This document shows, one piece after another, positions 5,679-9,183 of a stretch of 9,183 bases of DNA; position 1 is the stretch's first letter; each line of letters begins with the position of its first letter. The notes beneath the pieces were generated by a model. It made no database searches, was not told the origin of the DNA, and worked only from the letters and a program-made list of their open reading frames with translations. Made by a program: the position numbers and the translations under genes. This DNA is from Bacteroidota bacterium (GTDB lineage Bacteria; Bacteroidota; Bacteroidia; Bacteroidales; Rikenellaceae), in contig JAEZTA010000128.1 of assembly GCA_023443765.1 (NCBI GenBank), forward strand, positions 1-9,183, read 5' to 3'.

Positions 5679-8045
5679 TTAATAAATATTCAACCGCAAC
5701 CCGATATAGAACTTGCGGCCCATCAGCGGTCCCCAGACGTTCATCGAGTTGAACTTGTAGTCGTAGGGGTCCTGCGCATTGAGGATCGGGTCCTTCTGGC
5801 GGTAGTCGGCGATATTCTCGCATCCGGCATAGATGTCGAACTTACCCACCTTGCGGCTCACCTGCGCGAAGAACATCGGGTAACGGGGCGAATAGTAGCT
5901 GTCGTCGAGGTTGCCCGTCTGCGTCGGGATGCGCGAAGGGCCGTTGAGCTGTGCCGTGGCGTCGAATACCCAGCGGCGGAACTTCGTGGCATACTGGATA
6001 TTGAGCAGCGTTTTGTACTGGCTCACCAGCGGACGCTCCACACGGGCCGAGGTTCCGTCGGCCCGCTTGATCGTCATTTCGCTGTCCGTATAGCGAAACG
6101 TGGCGAAGATGTCGAGCCGCTCGACCGGCGACCACGAGAAGTCGATCTGGTAGGTATCGGTATACGAACGGCCGTCGGTGTCGTAGAAAAAGATCCGGTC
6201 GGCATACATCTCCTGGTCGGCCACGATGCCGTTGTAGAACTGCGTGCGGAAATAGTCGAAGCTCAGCGTCGCGTCGCCCTGCTTCACCAGGCCGAAGGTC
6301 TGCGTCAGGCTTCCGCCGACAGTCAGGGCCTTCTCCATGCGGTCGAACTTCCGGAAATCGAACTTACCGGACTCGTTGTCGAGGAACGTGATCGCCCTGC
6401 CCGTCGCCAGCACGCCGATATTGTCCGTGATGACGTTCGTCGAACGGTAACCCAGACCTGCCGAGCCGCGGAACGTCGTCGAGGGCGTGATGTTCCATTT
6501 GAGGTGGCCGCGCGGCGTCACGAAGAAACGGTCGAAATAGTGGTTGTAATCCCCGCGAACTCCGGCCACGATCGAGAATTTGTCCTTGATGGCGTAGGTA
6601 TACTCGGCATAGGCGCCTGCCTCGCGTTCGTTGCGGTCGAAATTGTAGTCGCGGACGCTGTTGGCGGCGATCCACGGCGTCGGGTTGAGAAGCTTCTCGC
6701 GGTAGTAATCCAGATGACCCTGCACCCCGACGATCAGCGACGACCGGTAGGTGAAGTAGTGGTTATACATCAGGTTCAGCGACAGCGAGTTCTGGTTGCC
6801 CGTATAGTCGTTCAGCCCGAAGTAGGCGTCTTCGCTGAAATGGTCGAAGTCGGCGACGAACACCAGGTTCGAACGCATCTCGTCCTGCTCGTCGGGATCA
6901 TACACTGCCGGGCCCACGGGCATACCTATCTTAAAATAACCGTTGGCGTTGCGGTTGCGGATGTGCGACCCGTAGAGGGGCATTTTCTTGTCCCCGGCAC
7001 GCCAGTCCCAGTTCTGCTCCATCTCCTCGCGCATGGCCTTCGTGTCCTTGTAGTCGAGCATGCCGCCCAGACGGTTCTCCTGCACGAACTTCCAGCCCCA
7101 GCGAATCTGCGTGCCGTTGTCGGCCGCATAGAGCCACTTGTTGGCCACATTGATCTGGTCGGCCTTCGGCAGGTCGCGGAACCCGTCGTGGTTGTGGTCC
7201 ATCTTCCGCACGTCGGTGTCCATCGAACCGTGGAGCAGGATGACGCTCGACAATTTTTTGTCCTTCGTGACGGGGAAAGCCGTCGAAATATTGGCCTCGG
7301 GACGCAACTCGTCATCGAGGTAAAGGTTCACGAACAACCGCTCGTCGTCGGTGGGTTTGCGGTGTTCGAGGTTGATCTGGCCCGTAATGGCCTCGTGGCC
7401 TGCCGTGACCGAAGCCACGCCCTTCGACACCTGAATCGAATTGAGCCACATGCCCGGCGTATAACTCAGCCCGTAGGGCGCGCTCAGGCCGCGCATGATC
7501 GTGCGGTTTTCGTCGAGAATCTGCGTATAGGTTCCGGCCAGTCCCAGCATCTTGATCTGCCGGGCGCCCGAAATGGCGTCACTGTAACCGACGGTCACCG
7601 ATGCCGAGTTCTCGAACGACTCGGCCAGGTTGCAGCAGGCCATCTTGCAGAGGCCCGCAAAAGAGATCATTTCGCCCTTGACGATTCCGTCGCGCTTGAC
7701 GAAATTGCCGCTGAGGTTACCCTCGACGACGACGCTCTCCAGCGCCATACCTTCCGAACGGAGCGCGAACTCGACCTTGTCGACCCCGTTTTTCACATCC
7801 AGCGTATCGTTGACATAGCCCAGGTACGAGGCTACAAGTTTGTTGTACCCCTTCACGCGGTGTACGAGAAATGCTCCCTGAGCATCGGTGCTGGCCCCGA
7901 TGGTCGTGCCGGCCCAGTAAACCGAAGCGCCTACGAGCGGTTGCTTGTCGGCATCGCGGACCACACCCCTCAAATCCTGTGCGTTCAGGGAACCGCACAC
8001 AGCGAGGGCAAAAAAAGATAAAAATGAGATTTTATAAAAATGCAT
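5679..8045 (-). CDS. TonB-dependent outer-membrane receptor, probable metal uptake
   Basis: This 788-residue outer-membrane receptor has a signal peptide (1-22, SLNA then QDL). An N-terminal carboxypeptidase-regulatory-like domain follows (about 24-100; GVVRDADKQPLVGASVYWAG...TDAQGAFLV). The plug (about 102-230) contains ARQIKMLGLAGTYTQILDE and TAGHEAITGQINLEHRKP. The rest is a long 22-strand-type beta-barrel ending in FYIGLRLNIY, with the terminal aromatic residue expected for outer-membrane insertion. The plug has an unusual Cys cluster, GLCKMACCNL (C133, C137, C138). Such receptors take up scarce ligands using TonB and the proton-motive force. The neighbouring HMA and Cys-rich proteins suggest a metal or metal chelate; this is inferred. 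I chose the ATG at 8045 because it gives a proper signal peptide; the frame is open for 15 further codons upstream. Confidence 0.9.
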   Translation of the reverse strand: MHFYKISFLSFFALAVCGSLNAQDLRGVVRDADKQPLVGASVYWAGTTIGASTDAQGAFLVHRVKGYNKLVASYLGYVNDTLDVKNGVDKVEFALRSEGMALESVVVEGNLSGNFVKRDGIVKGEMISFAGLCKMACCNLAESFENSASVTVGYSDAISGARQIKMLGLAGTYTQILDENRTIMRGLSAPYGLSYTPGMWLNSIQVSKGVASVTAGHEAITGQINLEHRKPTDDERLFVNLYLDDELRPEANISTAFPVTKDKKLSSVILLHGSMDTDVRKMDHNHDGFRDLPKADQINVANKWLYAADNGTQIRWGWKFVQENRLGGMLDYKDTKAMREEMEQNWDWRAGDKKMPLYGSHIRNRNANGYFKIGMPVGPAVYDPDEQDEMRSNLVFVADFDHFSEDAYFGLNDYTGNQNSLSLNLMYNHYFTYRSSLIVGVQGHLDYYREKLLNPTPWIAANSVRDYNFDRNEREAGAYAEYTYAIKDKFSIVAGVRGDYNHYFDRFFVTPRGHLKWNITPSTTFRGSAGLGYRSTNVITDNIGVLATGRAITFLDNESGKFDFRKFDRMEKALTVGGSLTQTFGLVKQGDATLSFDYFRTQFYNGIVADQEMYADRIFFYDTDGRSYTDTYQIDFSWSPVERLDIFATFRYTDSEMTIKRADGTSARVERPLVSQYKTLLNIQYATKFRRWVFDATAQLNGPSRIPTQTGNLDDSYYSPRYPMFFAQVSRKVGKFDIYAGCENIADYRQKDPILNAQDPYDYKFNSMNVWGPLMGRKFYIGLRLNIY

Positions 8046-8077
8046 GAAATTTCCGTTATTGGTTAAAACTGATTGCA

Positions 8078-8100
8078 GACCGGCACACACAGCGCCGGTC
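8078..8100 (-). promoter_or_regulatory. hairpin between the Cys-rich gene and the TonB receptor gene
   Basis: gaccggc (8078-8084) and gccggtc (8094-8100) form a 7-bp GC-rich stem with a 9-base loop, 11 bases after the stop of the Cys-rich gene and 33 bases before the receptor start. On the minus strand only a short TTTT follows, after a gap, so it is at most a weak attenuator or an mRNA-processing/stability element. Confidence 0.45.
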
Positions 8101-8111
8101 CCGAAGGAGTT

Positions 8112-8537
8112 TTAAGCCAACACGGGAGGAGCCCGGAAGCCGACGGGCAGGATGCAGGCTTCGCGGATAAGGGGTGCACGCCTCTGGGCGACCTTCTCGC
8201 GCAGCAGGGGTACGTGCGCAGGGCACGGACACTCGACGGCGAGTGCGGGCGGCAGGTCAAGGACGATGCAGCGGATATAACGTTCGTTGTTGTCGGAGTT
8301 CGACGTAACGTAAAGTTCGACATCGGTCGAATGGTGGTTGCCGCAGCAGGGAGCGCGCATCGCACCGTCGTGCACGGGCTGAAGGTCCGCCGGATGCTGG
8401 CAATGGGTGCAGCACATGTGCTCCGTGCGGGCCTTCATCGACACGCACTTACACGTCAGCGACGCCAAAGCCATCCCCGCCGTCGCAAAAAGATAGACGG
8501 TGAGCAGCAGCAGCGATATGGACCTTTTCAGTTTCAC
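8112..8537 (-). CDS. Cys/His-rich secreted protein, HYC_CC_PP-like
   Basis: This is a small exported protein (141 residues from the chosen start). A Sec signal, KLKRSISLLLLTVYLFATAGMALA, is followed by a Cys/His-rich region: TCKC (28-31), MCCTHCQH (41-48), PCCGNHH (63-69), and further Cys at 90, 103, 105 and 128. That makes 11 Cys and 7 His. LDLPP (93-97) and a terminal APPVLA add proline pairs. The layout (YLFATAG-type signal, CC pairs, late PP) resembles the HYC_CC_PP family of Bacteroidota, though the HYC motif itself is replaced by TCKC. Metal binding is inferred. I prefer the GTG at 8537: it shares its G with the TAG stop of the preceding gene and puts the signal peptide at the N-terminus. 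ATG starts at 8558 or 8579 would add 7 or 14 residues. Confidence 0.72.
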   Translation of the reverse strand: MKLKRSISLLLLTVYLFATAGMALASLTCKCVSMKARTEHMCCTHCQHPADLQPVHDGAMRAPCCGNHHSTDVELYVTSNSDNNERYIRCIVLDLPPALAVECPCPAHVPLLREKVAQRRAPLIREACILPVGFRAPPVLA

Positions 8538-8809
8538 TATCCTTCCACGATTCCACATTCGGCGAGGTTCGCGATCCACCGCTCGGCATCCTGCCGGGCC
8601 GTAGCCTCGTCCACCTCGTAACGTTCGGTCAGCAGCAGCGCGGCATCCGCAGCCGTAAACTCGCGGCCCCGCAGCTCCTCCCAGAGATACATCGACGAAG
8701 GGTTGAGCGACACGATGCGTGTCATGTCGGCAGCGCCTCCGCGTCCCGGCATCACGATCACGTGCTCACCGGCCATCTCCCGGACCTTGTATTCTTCGCG
8801 TATCTTCAT
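8537..8809 (-). CDS. PqqD family protein
   Basis: This is a 90-residue cytoplasmic protein of the PqqD fold, which acts as a peptide-binding chaperone (RiPP recognition element) in PQQ and many RiPP pathways but also occurs alone. The start KIREEYKVREMAGEHVIVMPG gives the N-terminal strands. RIVSLNPSSMYLWEELRGREFT (31-52) is the characteristic V-x-L-N...W-x-x-L-x-G-x-x-T block, and the end (DAERWIANLAECGIVEG) matches the helical C-terminus. I chose the ATG at 8809 because it gives normal PqqD length and follows an exact TAnnTTTG promoter. The frame stays open to 8893, but that extension (MSLWYQRW...) would include the promoter. It leads the minus-strand operon, and its stop overlaps the next gene's GTG. 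No peptide-modifying enzyme is in view. Confidence 0.82.
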   Translation of the reverse strand: MKIREEYKVREMAGEHVIVMPGRGGAADMTRIVSLNPSSMYLWEELRGREFTAADAALLLTERYEVDEATARQDAERWIANLAECGIVEG

Positions 8810-8831
8810 CTTCCGAATATTCTGATTTTTG

Positions 8832-8839
8832 CAAAAATA
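8832..8839 (-). promoter_or_regulatory. promoter of the PqqD/Cys-rich/TonB/HMA operon
   Basis: On the minus strand TATTTTTG (8839 to 8832) matches the Bacteroidota -7 consensus TAnnTTTG exactly, 22 bases before the ATG at 8809. No good TTTG is found at the expected -33 distance; the nearest, TTTGG, is too close, so the promoter may be weak or need an activator. I see no clear dyad operator in the region 8840-8935. Confidence 0.6.
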
Positions 8840-8935
8840 CGAAAAATTCTCCAAACAGCCTAATTTTTCCCACCTTTGGTACCACAACGACACTTTTATT
8901 CGTCAAAAAGTTCCGCCAAACTGCCCGCAATCCCG

Positions 8936-8967
8936 TTTGGCAACTGTCCGGCTTTTTTGTACCTTTG
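8936..8967 (+). promoter_or_regulatory. promoter of recQ
   Basis: TTTG (8936-8939), a 20-base spacer, then TACCTTTG (8960-8967): a full match to the Bacteroidota housekeeping consensus TTTG-N19..21-TAnnTTTG. The -7 element ends only 4 bases before the ATG at 8972, so transcription should start at or next to the start codon. Confidence 0.8.
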
Positions 8968-8971
8968 TGCT

Positions 8972-9183
8972 ATGGAACCTACTGCGGACAAGATATACGA
9001 AACCCTGAAACGCTACTGGGGCTTCACCGAATTCCGTCCCGTGCAGGAACAGATCATCCGCGCGGCCATGGAAGGGCGCGACACGCTGGCCCTGATGCCG
9101 ACGGGCGGCGGCAAGTCGCTGACCTACCAGGTTCCGACGCTCGCCCGCGAAGGGCTGTGCATCGTCGTCACGCCGCTCATCGC
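8972..9183 (+). CDS. recQ: ATP-dependent DNA helicase RecQ, N-terminal part
   Basis: The first 70 codons of a RecQ-type 3'-5' DNA helicase are present; the gene runs off the right edge. The aromatic Q-type motif YWGFTEFRPVQEQII (15-29) is followed by the Walker A/motif I MPTGGGKSLTYQVP (42-55) and the beginning of motif Ia, IVVTPLI (64-70). Together these identify the RecQ family rather than generic DEAD-box helicases. The enzyme unwinds DNA during recombination and replication-fork repair. The ATG at 8972 gives the expected short N-terminus before the Q motif. It is transcribed divergently from the PqqD-led operon and is probably unrelated to it in function. Whether the full RQC and HRDC domains follow cannot be seen. 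Confidence 0.95.
   Translation, partial: MEPTADKIYETLKRYWGFTEFRPVQEQIIRAAMEGRDTLALMPTGGGKSLTYQVPTLAREGLCIVVTPLI

Noticed and set aside
6504..8021. 505-codon open frame on the + strand opposite the TonB receptor gene
   Set aside because: It lies wholly antisense to a clear receptor gene. Its translation is low-complexity (V/H/R/E-rich) with no domain, as expected for a shadow frame in GC-rich DNA.
8810..8893. N-terminal extension of the PqqD frame (28 extra codons)
   Set aside because: The extension would contain the TATTTTTG promoter, is unlike any PqqD N-terminus, and the ATG at 8809 gives the normal family length.

Overview
The window looks like chromosome of a GC-rich member of the Bacteroidales, most likely close to Alistipes (Rikenellaceae). 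That placement is an inference. It rests on Bacteroidota-type promoters (TTTG, about 20 bases, TAnnTTTG), AT-rich start regions without Shine-Dalgarno sequences, several secreted lipoproteins, a TonB-dependent receptor with an N-terminal carboxypeptidase-like domain, and the families DUF2147 and HYC_CC_PP. I see no insertion sequence, tRNA, rRNA, CRISPR array or phage gene.

Layout, left to right. (1) 1-847: ribosomal protein genes rpmI (L35) and rplT (L20) on the + strand, separated by an unusually long and strongly structured spacer and closed by a clear intrinsic terminator. (2) 867-2075: an MFS efflux-type transporter on the + strand. It converges on (3) two minus-strand genes for exported proteins, a DUF2147 protein (3176-3628) and a lipoprotein of unknown family (2157-3098), which share a terminator at 2089-2129. 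(4) 3690-5185: a divergently transcribed two-gene + strand unit, a DUF6250-like lipoprotein and a metallo-beta-lactamase-fold lipoprotein, joined by an ATGA start/stop overlap. (5) 5238-8839: a minus-strand operon read from right to left. Its genes are a PqqD-family protein, a Cys/His-rich secreted protein, a large TonB-dependent receptor and a small periplasmic heavy-metal-associated (HMA) domain protein. (6) 8936-end: a divergent promoter and the first 70 codons of recQ.

The most interesting unit is the minus-strand operon. Three of its products carry potential thiol metal sites: CxxC in the HMA protein, CxxxCC in the receptor plug, and 11 Cys plus 7 His in the small secreted protein. The simplest reading is a transition-metal (possibly copper) acquisition or handling system across the outer membrane. 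The lead gene encodes a PqqD-like protein with no peptide-modifying partner in view, which is unexpected. The second interesting region is the rpmI-rplT spacer, which contains a 21-bp stem-loop and could be an L20 autoregulatory element.
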